From the NCBI RefSeq assembly GCF_014192055.1, contig NZ_JACHXM010000009.1, forward strand, positions 62,001 to 126,000: DNA of 64,000 nucleotides, given 5' to 3'. Origin of the DNA: Halomonas organivorans (GTDB lineage: Bacteria > Pseudomonadota > Gammaproteobacteria > Pseudomonadales > Halomonadaceae). Position 1 is the stretch's first letter. Each line of letters opens with the position of its first letter. Both the position numbers and the translations under genes were made by a program. Below the pieces are notes generated by a model. The model was not told the origin of the DNA. It ran no database searches and saw nothing but the letters and a program-made list of their open reading frames with translations. Below are positions 1-8,115 of the stretch, piece by piece.

Positions 1-883
1 CCTCGATGGCCCACTCGGTGAACGATTCCAGGGAGTGCTGCATCTCGCGCGGCACCCAGGCCTCGGTCAGGTAGTCCTCGTTGGTGTAGTACTCGAAGGC
101 ACCGCCCAGCGGGCTGTTGACGTACCAGAAGTAGGCCGAGGAGATCGGGTGGCGGCCGGGGCCGATGAAGGTGCTCCACTGGCGACGGTTCATCGCCAGG
201 CCGCCGCCGATCACCTCGTGGATGTCGCGCACGGTGAAGGCCACGTGGTTGAGGCCCGCGCCGCGGTGCGGCAGCTTGAGCAGGAAGATGTTGTGATGGC
301 CGCCACGCGCCTGCATGCGCAGGAAGACGGCGCGGTCGATGTAGCGATCGGAGACCGAGAAGCCCAGCAGTTCGCGGTAGAAGCGCTCGCTGGCCTCCAG
401 GTCGTCGACGAAGAACACCGCGTGGCCGATGCCCGCCGGGGTGGCCCGCTCGTAGACCGGACTCGGCTGGTCGACGCGCTGCATGTCACCCCACTGGTTG
501 ATCGGCGTGACCTCCAGTTCGACGTCGTGCAGCCGAGTGGGCCGGATGCACACGGTCAGGCCGTTGGGATCGCGGCATTCGAGGCGATCGCCGTGGTCGA
601 CGTAGCCGGGCTGGTCGCGCAGGCGCTCGCGCAGCGGCTCCAGGGCCTCGAGATTCGCCACGCCCCAGGTCATGCGACGCAGGGTCGAGCCCTCCTCGAA
701 GGCCGCCGGCAGCGCCGGGTCGTCGATGGAGCGCACCGCCAGGCGGGCGCCGTTGAGCGTCTCGAAGGTCGCGGCTCCCGCCTCGCCGTCGACCGGCGCC
801 AGGCCGAAGTCCTCGACGAACTGCTTGCCGGCCTCGACGTCCTCGGCGCCGAACTCCAATGCTTCGATACCCACGATACTCAT
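1..883 (-). CDS. Type I extradiol ring-cleavage dioxygenase, VOC family (3' end cut by window)
   Basis: VOC-fold protein resembling catechol 2,3-dioxygenase and 2,3-dihydroxybiphenyl dioxygenase, which open a catechol ring next to the hydroxyls using Fe(II) and oxygen. It starts MSIVGIEALEFGAEDVEAGK at the ATG at 883, preceded by AGGAG. The N-terminal VOC module is the degenerate half. The C-terminal half carries the expected metal ligands: His in GIGHAVFFVDD, His in LNHVAFTVRDI and Glu in GGAFEYYTNED, so it looks catalytically competent. The reading frame is open to base 1, so the C-terminus lies outside the window. It follows the IclR gene by 160 bp, with a small hairpin between them at 954-973. 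It probably cleaves the catechol made by the oxygenases encoded at 6766-13111. Whether it uses Fe or Mn, and on which catechol, cannot be read from sequence. Confidence 0.85.
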   Translation of the reverse strand, partial: MSIVGIEALEFGAEDVEAGKQFVEDFGLAPVDGEAGAATFETLNGARLAVRSIDDPALPAAFEEGSTLRRMTWGVANLEALEPLRERLRDQPGYVDHGDRLECRDPNGLTVCIRPTRLHDVELEVTPINQWGDMQRVDQPSPVYERATPAGIGHAVFFVDDLEASERFYRELLGFSVSDRYIDRAVFLRMQARGGHHNIFLLKLPHRGAGLNHVAFTVRDIHEVIGGGLAMNRRQWSTFIGPGRHPISSAYFWYVNSPLGGAFEYYTNEDYLTEAWVPREMQHSLESFTEWAIE

Positions 884-953
884 GTCGATCTCCTGCTCTT
901 GTGTGACGTCGACCGCCATGCTGGGCGATGTCACGGACACAAAGGGTCCCCGC

Positions 954-973
954 TCGCGAGGCAAGCGCCTCGC
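954..973 (-). terminator. Intergenic hairpin between iclR and extradiol dioxygenase genes
   Basis: Perfect 8-bp stem (CGCGAGGC / GCCTCGCG) with a 4-nt loop, lying between the two minus-strand genes. No U-run follows, so it could be an attenuator or mRNA-end element rather than a full terminator. Confidence 0.35.
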
Positions 974-1043
974 GACAGTCGTCTGGTTGCCGTGTTGGCT
1001 CGAGCCGGACGTCAAGCGTCCGACGGGTTGGATCAGGGCGTCT

Positions 1044-1856
1044 TCATCTCATCTGACGCTGCCCTCCGGCGCCGCCCTGGTAGCCCAGCAGGTTGGAGAT
1101 GCCGTTGGCCGCCTCGGCGACCTCGAGGCGCAGGCGCTCGCGGTCGGCTTCGGGAATCTCGTGCACCGGCACCATGATGCTGACCACGCCCTCGACCTCG
1201 CCGTCATGGTTGTAGAGCGGGTAGACGATCGAGGAGATGCCGAACTGGAAGAACGACTCGGCGATCACGTAGCCGCGCTCGCGATCCTCCTGGACCAGCT
1301 GCCACAGCGCCTCGCGGTCGGCGGGAGCGCCGGGCTCCGCGTCCGGCAGCGTCGATTCCGGGTAGAGCGCCTCGAACTCCTGGCGACTCAGGCCGGTCAG
1401 CAGCATCCGCCCCAGGGAGGTGCGGTGCGCCGGCAGCCGCGTGCCGACGCTGACCCGGCGCACGGTGGCGTTGGCGGCGCTGACCCGGGCCACATAGATG
1501 ACGTCGCGGCCGTCGCGGATGGCGATATGGCTCGAGCAGCCGGTCTTGTCGCGCAGCGACTCGATCACTGGCTGGCCGACCTGGACCACGTCCAGGGAAG
1601 CGACGTACTCGAAGCCGAGCCGCAGCACGTTGACCCCCAGCGAATACAGGCCGGTGGACGGATGACGCCGGATGAAGCCCATGTATTCCAGCGTCTGGAT
1701 GGCGCGATAGGCCGTCGCCTTGGGGATATCGACGCACTTGACGATCTCGGCGAAGCTCATCTCCCGGTGGCTGCGACTCAGCTCCATCAGGATGATCAGG
1801 CCGCGCTCCAGGCCCGGGATCAGGTACTTCCTTGCGTCCTTCTCGGTGTCGCTCAT
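1044..1856 (-). CDS. IclR-family transcriptional regulator of the aromatic cluster
   Basis: 270-aa regulator with the standard IclR layout. An N-terminal winged helix-turn-helix spans about residues 12-75 (GLERGLIILMELS, then IPKATAYRAIQTLEYMGFIRR). A C-terminal GAF-like effector domain follows (RDGRDVIYVARVSA; GTRLPAHRTSLGRMLLTGLS; GYVIAESFFQFGISSIVYPL). IclR proteins often govern aromatic catabolic operons as repressors or as activators such as PcaR and PobR. The gene's own promoter carries the same 27-bp element as the other two operons in the cluster, which suggests that this protein autoregulates and controls all three. The target assignment is inference; a GntR protein encoded at 13372-14151 is the rival candidate. 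The extradiol dioxygenase gene follows on the same strand. Confidence 0.9.
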   Translation of the reverse strand: MSDTEKDARKYLIPGLERGLIILMELSRSHREMSFAEIVKCVDIPKATAYRAIQTLEYMGFIRRHPSTGLYSLGVNVLRLGFEYVASLDVVQVGQPVIESLRDKTGCSSHIAIRDGRDVIYVARVSAANATVRRVSVGTRLPAHRTSLGRMLLTGLSRQEFEALYPESTLPDAEPGAPADREALWQLVQEDRERGYVIAESFFQFGISSIVYPLYNHDGEVEGVVSIMVPVHEIPEADRERLRLEVAEAANGISNLLGYQGGAGGQRQMR

Positions 1857-2010
1857 CGCGTCATCGCCTCTTGGTGTGGGTCGGTTTCCGCGCCGGCTGG
1901 CGGGCTCCTCTCTGAGCCCTGGCGCCCTTGCGCCTACGATACCGGAATCGGGACCCGGGAGCCGATTGCACCTCGGCTTCCCTTGGCGGCTTACCGTTGC
2001 CGCTATTTCA

Positions 2011-2037
2011 AATATTAAACTGTATTTCTTATTTGAT
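2011..2037 (-). promoter_or_regulatory. Shared operator element A, upstream of iclR
   Basis: Minus-strand sequence begins ATCAAATAAGAAAT and continues to TTTAATATT. It aligns without gaps to elements at 7945-7971 and 13160-13186, with 17 of 27 positions identical in all three and 21 of 27 to element B. It starts 8 nt downstream of the predicted -10, where a bound repressor would block transcription. Here TCAAATA is also followed by an inverted copy, TATTTGA, at 2006-2012 on the minus strand. Confidence 0.6.
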
Positions 2038-2045
2038 ACAGAATG

Positions 2046-2074
2046 AAGATAGACGCCGCACCGCCATTTGTCAA
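2046..2074 (-). promoter_or_regulatory. Sigma70-type promoter A for iclR
   Basis: Minus strand: TTGACA (2069-2074), 17-bp spacer, TATCTT (2046-2051). It lies about 190 bp upstream of the IclR start, inside the 331-bp gap 1857-2187, which otherwise holds only element A and a hairpin behind the sulfatase gene. Confidence 0.6.
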
Positions 2075-2155
2075 GGTCCGCTAAAGGCGCCAGAAATGGC
2101 TTACAACTCTCTGATTTTTATGAGAAAAAAACCGCTCATCCGGCCTGCCTTCGCG

Positions 2156-2177
2156 CCCGCTCGCCCTTGGGAGCGGG
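2156..2177 (-). terminator. Hairpin behind the sulfatase gene
   Basis: Stem CCCGCTC / GAGCGGG with an 8-nt loop, starting 11 bp after the sulfatase stop. A minus-strand T6 run appears about 25 nt further on at 2125-2130. It probably ends the 7893-2188 transcription unit, but the T-run is too distant for a classic intrinsic terminator. Confidence 0.35.
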
Positions 2178-2187
2178 TAAGGCGGAC

Positions 2188-3765
2188 TCAGGCCCTGGCA
2201 GTGGCCGACAATCGCTTGTCGCGCAGCTCGATCATGCGCCGCGCCAGGGCCTCCAGCAGCGCCATCCGGGTGCCCTGATGGGCGGGATCGCCCCATAGGT
2301 TGCGGGTCTCGTGGGGATCCTCGGCCAGGTGATAGAGCTCGCCACCCTCCTCGCCCTCGAACAGGCTGAGCCGCCAGTCCTCGGTGACCAGGGTGGTGAT
2401 GCCGCTGTCGGCGTCGCCGTCACGGAATACCTGGATGCCGGCATCCTCGATCAACACCGGCGGCGCCGGCCGCTGCGCGTCGAACAGGTCGCGGCCCTGC
2501 ATGCCGATCGGCGTCTTCAGGCCGGCCCGCTGCAGCAGCGTCGGCGCCAGGTCGATGGCGCTGCCGAGCCGCCCCGAGACGCTTCCGCCGGCCTCGGACG
2601 AGTGGGGGTCGTGCCAGATCAGCGGCACGCGCACCACGCTCTGGAAATGCAGGCCGAGCTTGAGCACGGTGCCGTGATCGCCCATGTAGTCGCCGTGGTC
2701 CGAGGTGAAGGCCACCACGGTGTCCTCGGCCAGCCCCCGCTCGTCGAGCCGCCCCAGCACCTGGCCCACGGCATCGTCGACCATCGAGATGCTGCCGTAG
2801 TTGAGGGCGATGATCTCGCGCAGCTGGCGTTCGGACAGGCTCAGCGGCCAGTGGCTGTCGGGCTCGTCGCGGCCCCAGCGATAGGCCGCAAGCGCCGCAT
2901 CCGGCAGGTCGGCGATGGCCTCGACCGAGCGCCCCGCGGTGGCCGGCAGCACCACCTCGTCGGGATCGTACATCGACCAGTAGCGCCCGGGCGGGGTGAA
3001 GGGGTGATGGGGATCGGGGAAGGACACCACCAGCACGAAGGGCGTCTCGTCGTCCTGGTCGTCGAGGAAGGCGCAGGCCTGTTCGGCGACGTAGGCGGTC
3101 GGATAGGAGCCTTCGGGCAGCGCCGTGCGCCAGCACTGGGGCGCCGTGACGCGCTCGTCGGGCAGGGCATTGGCCGGCCCGCGCAGCGCATCGGGATCGG
3201 CATGCCGCTCGCGCAGCCAGCCGCTGTAATGGCCCTCGACCTGGTCGCCGTGGCCGATGCACAGCCGCACGTGCTCGAAGCCATAGTAGGGCATGGGCAG
3301 CGCGAGGTCCGGCGTCTCGGCCCAGCGCCGACGCACTTCCCAGCGGTAGGCGTCGCCGTCGCGCTGGCGGCGCAGGCTGTGCCCGAGCGCGTCGGGCAAC
3401 GTCTCGCCCTCGCCGCCCTGCCGCCGCTCGGGCGCCGGGATGTCGGTGACGTTCTGGAAGTGCGCCTTGCCGATGTAGCCGCTGCGGTAGCCGGCCCCAC
3501 GCAGCGCGTCGGCGAAGGTCACGCTGTCCAGGTCCAGCGGGATGCCGTTCTGGCGCACCCCGTTGACCGACGGCTGCTGGCCGGTGACCAGGCAGGCCCG
3601 GTTGGGCTGGCAGATCGGCGTGGCCACGTGGAAGCGCGTGAAGCGCACCCCCTTCGCGGCCAGGCCATCCAGGTGCGGCGTGCGGACGGTGGGGTCGCCG
3701 TAGCAGCCCAGGTGCTCGGCGCGCTGCTGGTCGGTGATGAAGACGATGAAGTTCGGGCGTCGCAT
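2188..3765 (-). CDS. Cytoplasmic sulfatase (alkaline-phosphatase superfamily)
   Basis: 525-aa sulfatase that would hydrolyse a sulfate ester. It opens RRPNFIVFITDQQRAEHLG with the metal-binding Asp. The type I sulfatase signature CxPxR is intact as C52-Q-P-N-R, where Cys52 would become formylglycine. A second metal site is visible in FTSDHGDYMGDHG around two thirds of the protein. Length and layout resemble choline-sulfatase and phosphonate monoester hydrolase relatives. No signal peptide is present, so it should act in the cytoplasm on an imported substrate. The start at 3765 has a strong GAGGAGG site. It is the last gene of a unit that begins with a flavin monooxygenase and a TRAP transporter, which suggests that the imported compound, or an analogue, is an aryl sulfate. 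The true ester is unknown. Confidence 0.85.
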   Translation of the reverse strand: MRRPNFIVFITDQQRAEHLGCYGDPTVRTPHLDGLAAKGVRFTRFHVATPICQPNRACLVTGQQPSVNGVRQNGIPLDLDSVTFADALRGAGYRSGYIGKAHFQNVTDIPAPERRQGGEGETLPDALGHSLRRQRDGDAYRWEVRRRWAETPDLALPMPYYGFEHVRLCIGHGDQVEGHYSGWLRERHADPDALRGPANALPDERVTAPQCWRTALPEGSYPTAYVAEQACAFLDDQDDETPFVLVVSFPDPHHPFTPPGRYWSMYDPDEVVLPATAGRSVEAIADLPDAALAAYRWGRDEPDSHWPLSLSERQLREIIALNYGSISMVDDAVGQVLGRLDERGLAEDTVVAFTSDHGDYMGDHGTVLKLGLHFQSVVRVPLIWHDPHSSEAGGSVSGRLGSAIDLAPTLLQRAGLKTPIGMQGRDLFDAQRPAPPVLIEDAGIQVFRDGDADSGITTLVTEDWRLSLFEGEEGGELYHLAEDPHETRNLWGDPAHQGTRMALLEALARRMIELRDKRLSATARA

Positions 3766-3793
3766 CTCTGCCTCCTCGCTCGGGATCGCCGGC

Positions 3794-5110
3794 TCAGTCG
3801 AACATCAGGCCGACCGGCCAGGTGACGATCGCCGGAAAGGCGAAGACGATGGCGATGGCCAGGAAATCGCAGACCAGGAACGGCACCGCCGCCTTGTAGA
3901 TGCTGCCCATGCCGGTGCCCTGGGGGGCCACGGCCTTCATCACGAACAGCGCGGCGCCCAGCGGCGGCGAGGTGGAGCCGGTCTCGATGGCAATCAGGAA
4001 CAGCGCGGCGAACCACAGCGGATCGAAGCCGAACTGCTCCACCACCGGCACGAAGATCGGCAGGGTGATCATCATGATCGGCAACGGGCCCATGAACATG
4101 CCCAGCACCACCACGGTCAGCACCATGGCCAGCACGATGGTCTTGTCGCCGAACGGCAGGCCGAGCACCGCGTCCATCAGCCCGAAGGTCGCCCCGGTGA
4201 AGGACAGCAGCTGGGTGAAGGCGATAGCGCCGGCAACGATCAGCAGCACCATCACCGAGATGGCGGCGCTCTCGAACATCGAGTTCTTGAAGATGTCGAG
4301 GCTCAGGCGGCGCTTGCCCAGCGCCAGCAGCACCGTGGCCACGGCGCCGGAGGCCGCCGCCTCGGTAGGCGTGGCCAGGCCCAGGAAGATCACCCCGACC
4401 ACGGCGAACACGATGATGCCGATCGGCAGGATGTTGCGCACCCCGGCTTCGAGCTTGACCCGCATCGGCGTGGGCGCGACGTCGAAGGACGGCGCCACCT
4501 CCGGCTGCAGGGTACAGCGGCCGAGGATGTAGACGGTGTAGAGCACCGCCATCAGCAGGCCCGGCAGGATGATGGCGATCAGCAGGCGCCCGATCGGCAG
4601 CTCGGCCACCACGCCCAGCACCACGGCCAGCGAGCTCGGCGGAATCATGATCGCCAGGCCGGCGGAGCCGAGGATCGGCCCCAGCGACATCGGCTTCTTG
4701 TAGCCGCGTTTCTCCATCTCCGGCACCAGGCTCGAGCCCAGCAGGGCGATGGAGCCCATGCTGTTGCCGGTCAGGGTAGAGAACAGCACCCCGCCGCCGA
4801 CGGCCATGAAGGCCAGTCTTCCGCGAAGTTTTCCAAACCATTTGTCGAGCGTGTCGAGCAGATCGTTGGCGATGCCCGAACGGAACATCACCTCGCCCAT
4901 GATCATGAACATGGCGATGGGCACCAGGGTAAAGCTGGTCAGCGCCCCGGTGGTATTGATCACCAGCTGTTCGACGCCGGACATGCCGCCCAGCAGCACA
5001 TAGGCACCGACCAGGTTGACGACCAGGAAGGCGAACGCCACCGGCATGCCGAGCATCATCAGCAGCAGGAGCGGTCCCATGAGCAGGAGCAGCGTCAGCC
5101 ACCAGTCCAT
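3794..5110 (-). CDS. dctM: TRAP transporter large membrane subunit (DctM family)
   Basis: 438-aa polytopic membrane protein with about 12 hydrophobic segments. It opens WWLTLLLLMGPLLLLMMLGM and contains the DctM-type stretches ILGSAGLAIMIPPSSLAVVLG and MGPLPIMMITLPIFVPVVEQ. DctM forms the sodium-coupled elevator channel of a tripartite TRAP transporter in the inner membrane. Start at 5110 follows TGGAGG. It sits directly behind the small subunit (42-bp gap), with the periplasmic binding protein two genes upstream, so a full P-Q-M set is present. Context in the aromatic cluster suggests uptake of an aromatic or aryl-sulfate anion. Confidence 0.93.
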   Translation of the reverse strand: MDWWLTLLLLMGPLLLLMMLGMPVAFAFLVVNLVGAYVLLGGMSGVEQLVINTTGALTSFTLVPIAMFMIMGEVMFRSGIANDLLDTLDKWFGKLRGRLAFMAVGGGVLFSTLTGNSMGSIALLGSSLVPEMEKRGYKKPMSLGPILGSAGLAIMIPPSSLAVVLGVVAELPIGRLLIAIILPGLLMAVLYTVYILGRCTLQPEVAPSFDVAPTPMRVKLEAGVRNILPIGIIVFAVVGVIFLGLATPTEAAASGAVATVLLALGKRRLSLDIFKNSMFESAAISVMVLLIVAGAIAFTQLLSFTGATFGLMDAVLGLPFGDKTIVLAMVLTVVVLGMFMGPLPIMMITLPIFVPVVEQFGFDPLWFAALFLIAIETGSTSPPLGAALFVMKAVAPQGTGMGSIYKAAVPFLVCDFLAIAIVFAFPAIVTWPVGLMFD

Positions 5111-5152
5111 ATCAGCCTCCAGGGGAGTATTGTCTGTGCGCAGGCCGTGGGC

Positions 5153-5665
5153 TCAGCGCTTGAAACTGTCGAGGGTCTGCGCCACGAACTGGATCGTGAG
5201 CAGCAGCATGCCGAGGGGGAACACCATGGTGATCAGGTAGCTCGGCGGTCGCATCAGGGTGGTCTCGCGCATCCCGTACTCGAACTGGTCGAGGGTCACC
5301 AGGCCACCGACCCAGGTACAGTAGCCGCAGGCCACCGCCGCCAGGGCACACAGCACGCCGACCAGCAGGCGCCGCGCCCACTCGGGCAGGGCGTCGGTGA
5401 TCAGGTCGATGGCCACGTGGCGGTGCTTCTCCAGCAGGTAGGGGGCGCCGAGAAAGGTCATGTAGAGCAGCGAGTATTCGCTGAGCTCGATGACCCAGAC
5501 CAGGGAGTGGTCGAACAGCACCCGGGAGAGAATCTCCAGGAACACCAGGGTCGTGGCGGCGACCAGCACCAGGCCGCTGAGCCAGGCCAGCCACAGGTTC
5601 AGCCGGCTGACGCCGCGCATGAACGCCGAAGACGAGGGGCGCGAGGCGCAAAGAGAGTCATCCAT
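5153..5665 (-). CDS. dctQ: TRAP transporter small membrane subunit (DctQ family)
   Basis: 170-aa protein with the four hydrophobic helices of DctQ: around LWLAWLSGLVLVAATTLVFLE, then a segment ending in SEYSLLYMTFLGAPYLLEKHRHVAIDLI, a third around LLVGVLCALAAVACGYC and a fourth near SYLITMVFPLGMLLLTIQFV. The motif KHRHVAID is typical of the family. DctQ anchors the large subunit and helps couple the binding protein to the channel. It lies between the binding protein and large subunit genes in the usual P-Q-M order. The start is chosen at MDDSLCASRP (5665); the ribosome site there is weak. Confidence 0.9.
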   Translation of the reverse strand: MDDSLCASRPSSSAFMRGVSRLNLWLAWLSGLVLVAATTLVFLEILSRVLFDHSLVWVIELSEYSLLYMTFLGAPYLLEKHRHVAIDLITDALPEWARRLLVGVLCALAAVACGYCTWVGGLVTLDQFEYGMRETTLMRPPSYLITMVFPLGMLLLTIQFVAQTLDSFKR

Positions 5666-5733
5666 AGCGGGGGTCCCGAAAGGTGGTCGGGCCCCGGCGC
5701 CCTAGGGAGAGGACGCCGGGGACGCAGGGGCGA

Positions 5734-6711
5734 TCAGTCGACCAGCATGGCCTTGAGCTTGGCATGCAGCTCCGGATCCACGTCCTCGGCCAGCTTGTCC
5801 CAGGCCGCCTCGATGGCGGTCGAGAGATACTGGTCGGCGTCGTCACCGGTCAGCTCGACCTCCTGGAAACCGGCATCGTCCATCTGCTGATAGCCCGTCG
5901 CGATGATGTCGTTCCAGCTTTCGTCGATCTCGGGCGCCAGTTCATCGCGCAGGTAGCTCTGCACGCGCGCCTGCAGGTCCTCGGGCAGTTCGCTCCAGGC
6001 CTCCGGGTTGACCAGCACGTTGAAGCCGGCCCGGTAGTAGGGGGGCGTGACGTAGTAGTTGACCACGTCCTCGAACTGGTCGACCCAGCCGAGGTTGCTC
6101 TGGGCGAAGCCGTCGATCACGCCACGCTCCATGGCGGTATAGATCTCGCCCATCGGCAGCACCAGGGGCTCGGCGCCGAGCGACTCGACGAACGGCAGGA
6201 TGGTCGGGAAGACGCGGATGCGCTTGCCCGAGATATCGTCGAGGCCGGTGACTTCGTCCTTGAAGAACAGGAAGAACTTCACCGGGCTCGCCGGGATCTC
6301 GCCGAGATAGTGCAGGCCCCGTTCGGCGTGAACCTCGGTCATCAGGTCCAGGTAGCCGGTCTGGGCGATCTCGTCGTAGGTCTTGAACGACAGGTTGGAG
6401 GCAGTGGCCGACGGCACCAGGCCGGAATAGTAGCTGGGGCTGGTCATCGCCATGTCGATGGACCCGTTGCGCACCGCATCGGCCAGGCGGAACGGCGGCA
6501 TCACCTCGGGGCCGCCGCGCCAGTTGATCTGCAGTTCGCCGTCGAACTTCTCGTTGATCGCCTCGACGAAGGCCTCGAAGCCGTGTGATACCACCGCGCT
6601 CTTGGGGGTGAAGGAGACGGCGTTGAGGGTGATTTCCTCGGCCTGGGCGGCCCCGGCGGCGGTCGCCAGGGACAGGCCCAGCAGGGACGTGGTCAGGAGC
6701 TTCTTGGTCAT
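5734..6711 (-). CDS. dctP: TRAP transporter periplasmic solute-binding protein (DctP family)
   Basis: 325-aa exported binding protein. A signal peptide MTKKLLTTSLLGLSLATAAG..AQA is followed by a mature start near EEITLNAVSF. DctP features include the GEIYTAMERGVIDGFAQSN segment and the central ISGKRIRVFPT stretch containing the conserved Arg that holds a substrate carboxylate. The latter suggests an organic acid ligand; the sulfate group of an aryl sulfate is a less conventional alternative. Start at 6711 follows AGGAA. It is the second gene of the unit led by the FAD monooxygenase gene, 54 bp upstream. Confidence 0.92.
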   Translation of the reverse strand: MTKKLLTTSLLGLSLATAAGAAQAEEITLNAVSFTPKSAVVSHGFEAFVEAINEKFDGELQINWRGGPEVMPPFRLADAVRNGSIDMAMTSPSYYSGLVPSATASNLSFKTYDEIAQTGYLDLMTEVHAERGLHYLGEIPASPVKFFLFFKDEVTGLDDISGKRIRVFPTILPFVESLGAEPLVLPMGEIYTAMERGVIDGFAQSNLGWVDQFEDVVNYYVTPPYYRAGFNVLVNPEAWSELPEDLQARVQSYLRDELAPEIDESWNDIIATGYQQMDDAGFQEVELTGDDADQYLSTAIEAAWDKLAEDVDPELHAKLKAMLVD

Positions 6712-6765
6712 GCGGGAATTTCCTCGGATGTTGTTATTGAAGCGTTCGGGGAGCAGAGGCCGGCG

Positions 6766-7893
6766 TCAGGCCAGCGCCACGCCCCAGGCATCGTAGCCGT
6801 AGACCCAGTCGGCATTTCCCTCGCCCTTGAGCCAGTCGTTGGCCCGGGAGCCGCGCTGTACCTTGGCGGTACGCTCCTTGCGGGCCGACTCGAAGCGGTC
6901 CAGCGCCGCGGAGAGCCCGGCGCGGTCGACGCCCTCCAGGCAGCGCGACAGCACCACCGCGTCCTCGATGGCCATGCACGCGCCCTGGGCCATGAAGGGC
7001 ACCATGGGGTGGGCGGCGTCGCCGATCAGGGTGGCGTGCCCCACCGACCAGCGTTCCATGGGCTCGCGCACATAGAGCGCCGACTTGGTCACGCCCTCAC
7101 AGGCGGCCAGCAGGGCCTGGACGTCGGAGTGGAAGTCCTTGTAGACCGCGCGCAGCTCGTTGACGTCGCCGGGCAGGGTCCAGGACTCCTCGCGCCAGTC
7201 GTCCTGGGCTGTGGTGGCGAAGATGAACACCTCCTCGCCGCGGGTCAGCGGGAAGACCACCACCTGGACATCCGGGCTCGGGCCCCACCACTTGGTGAAG
7301 GCATCCAGGTTCTCGATCTCCGGCACCGCGCTGCGCGGCACCACCGAGCGATAGGACACCAGGCCGGTGAACTCGGGTTGGTCCGCGCCGAACAGCTCGC
7401 GACGCACGGCGGAGTGAATGCCGTCGCCGCCGACCACCAGGTCGACGTCCTCATGGCTGCCGTCGGCGAAGTGAATGCGCATCGGCTCGCCCTGCTCGAT
7501 GCGTTCGGCCTGCTTGCCCAGCCGGATGGCCTCCTCGGGCAGCGCCTTCTCCAGGGCCTGCAGCAGGTCACCGCGATGGATCGTCAGCTGCGGGGCGCCG
7601 TAGCGCTGTTCGGCGGCCTCGCTCATGGGCAGCCGCGAGGTCTCCTCGCCGGTATCCCAGGTACGGCTGATGCGGTGGGTCGGACGCGCCGCGGTCTCGC
7701 GCAGCACCTCGCCCACGCCCAGGCGATCCAGGGCACGCACGGCGTTGGGGGTCAGGTTGACGTCGGCACCGATGCGCAGGAACTGCTTGGCACGTTCGAA
7801 GACGATGGCCTCATGGCCCTGTTGACGCAGCGCCAGCGCTGCACAGAGACCGCCGACACCCCCACCGCAGATACCGATCTTCAGGCTTGTCAT
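6766..7893 (-). CDS. FAD-dependent aromatic monooxygenase (salicylate/6-hydroxynicotinate hydroxylase-like)
   Basis: 375-aa class A flavoprotein monooxygenase. The N-terminal dinucleotide fold GICGGGVGGLCAALALRQQG, the DG-type segment DLVVGGDGIHSAVR and the FAD ribityl motif LIGDAAHPMVPFMAQGACMA are all visible in the expected order, as in salicylate hydroxylase. Such enzymes use NAD(P)H and oxygen to hydroxylate an aromatic acid, sometimes with decarboxylation to a catechol. No membrane or export signal is seen. It is the first gene of a five-gene unit with a TRAP transporter and sulfatase, from a clear promoter with operator element B. Start at 7893 follows AAGG at a 10-nt spacing. The substrate is not recognisable; a plausible job is hydroxylating a phenol released by the sulfatase. 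Confidence 0.88.
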   Translation of the reverse strand: MTSLKIGICGGGVGGLCAALALRQQGHEAIVFERAKQFLRIGADVNLTPNAVRALDRLGVGEVLRETAARPTHRISRTWDTGEETSRLPMSEAAEQRYGAPQLTIHRGDLLQALEKALPEEAIRLGKQAERIEQGEPMRIHFADGSHEDVDLVVGGDGIHSAVRRELFGADQPEFTGLVSYRSVVPRSAVPEIENLDAFTKWWGPSPDVQVVVFPLTRGEEVFIFATTAQDDWREESWTLPGDVNELRAVYKDFHSDVQALLAACEGVTKSALYVREPMERWSVGHATLIGDAAHPMVPFMAQGACMAIEDAVVLSRCLEGVDRAGLSAALDRFESARKERTAKVQRGSRANDWLKGEGNADWVYGYDAWGVALA

Positions 7894-7944
7894 GCTGTTG
7901 TTACCTTTGTTGCCATCCCAGACGGCGCGCCGCTTGGCGTGCCA

Positions 7945-7971
7945 TATTTGAAACTTTGTTTATTATTTGAT
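7945..7971 (-). promoter_or_regulatory. Shared operator element B, upstream of the monooxygenase-TRAP-sulfatase unit
   Basis: Minus strand begins ATCAAATAATAAAC and ends TTTCAAATA. It aligns gaplessly with elements A (21 of 27) and C (21 of 27). A direct repeat TCAAATA recurs 19 bp apart. It starts 6 nt after the predicted -10. Confidence 0.6.
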
Positions 7972-7977
7972 GATAGC

Positions 7978-8006
7978 AATGTAGGCTCGCCGTCGACCTT
8001 TGTCAA
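7978..8006 (-). promoter_or_regulatory. Sigma70-type promoter B
   Basis: Minus strand: TTGACA (8001-8006), 17-bp spacer, TACATT (7978-7983). It lies between the terminator of the MFS unit (8071-8105) and the monooxygenase start at 7893. Confidence 0.65.
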
Positions 8007-8070
8007 ACGTCGCCCGGACGGTCGCCGGAGGTCGATCAACGACCCTCGGAAAATCAACAGGATGGGTGCG

Positions 8071-8105
8071 AAAAGGGCGGCGCCGACCCGGGACGGGCCG
8101 GCGCC
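8071..8105 (-). terminator. Intrinsic terminator after the MFS permease gene
   Basis: Minus-strand stem GGCGCCGGCCC / GGGTCGGCGCC with a 5-nt loop, followed by GCCCTTTT. It starts 10 bp after the permease stop and separates this unit from promoter B. Confidence 0.65.
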
Positions 8106-8115
8106 GGCCGCTCAC

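Noticed and set aside
3734..5890. Very long plus-strand open frame (718 aa) across the TRAP genes
   Set aside because: It is the antisense shadow of the TRAP and sulfatase genes: the translation is His/Gln/Gly-rich without domains, as expected from reversed GC-rich codons.
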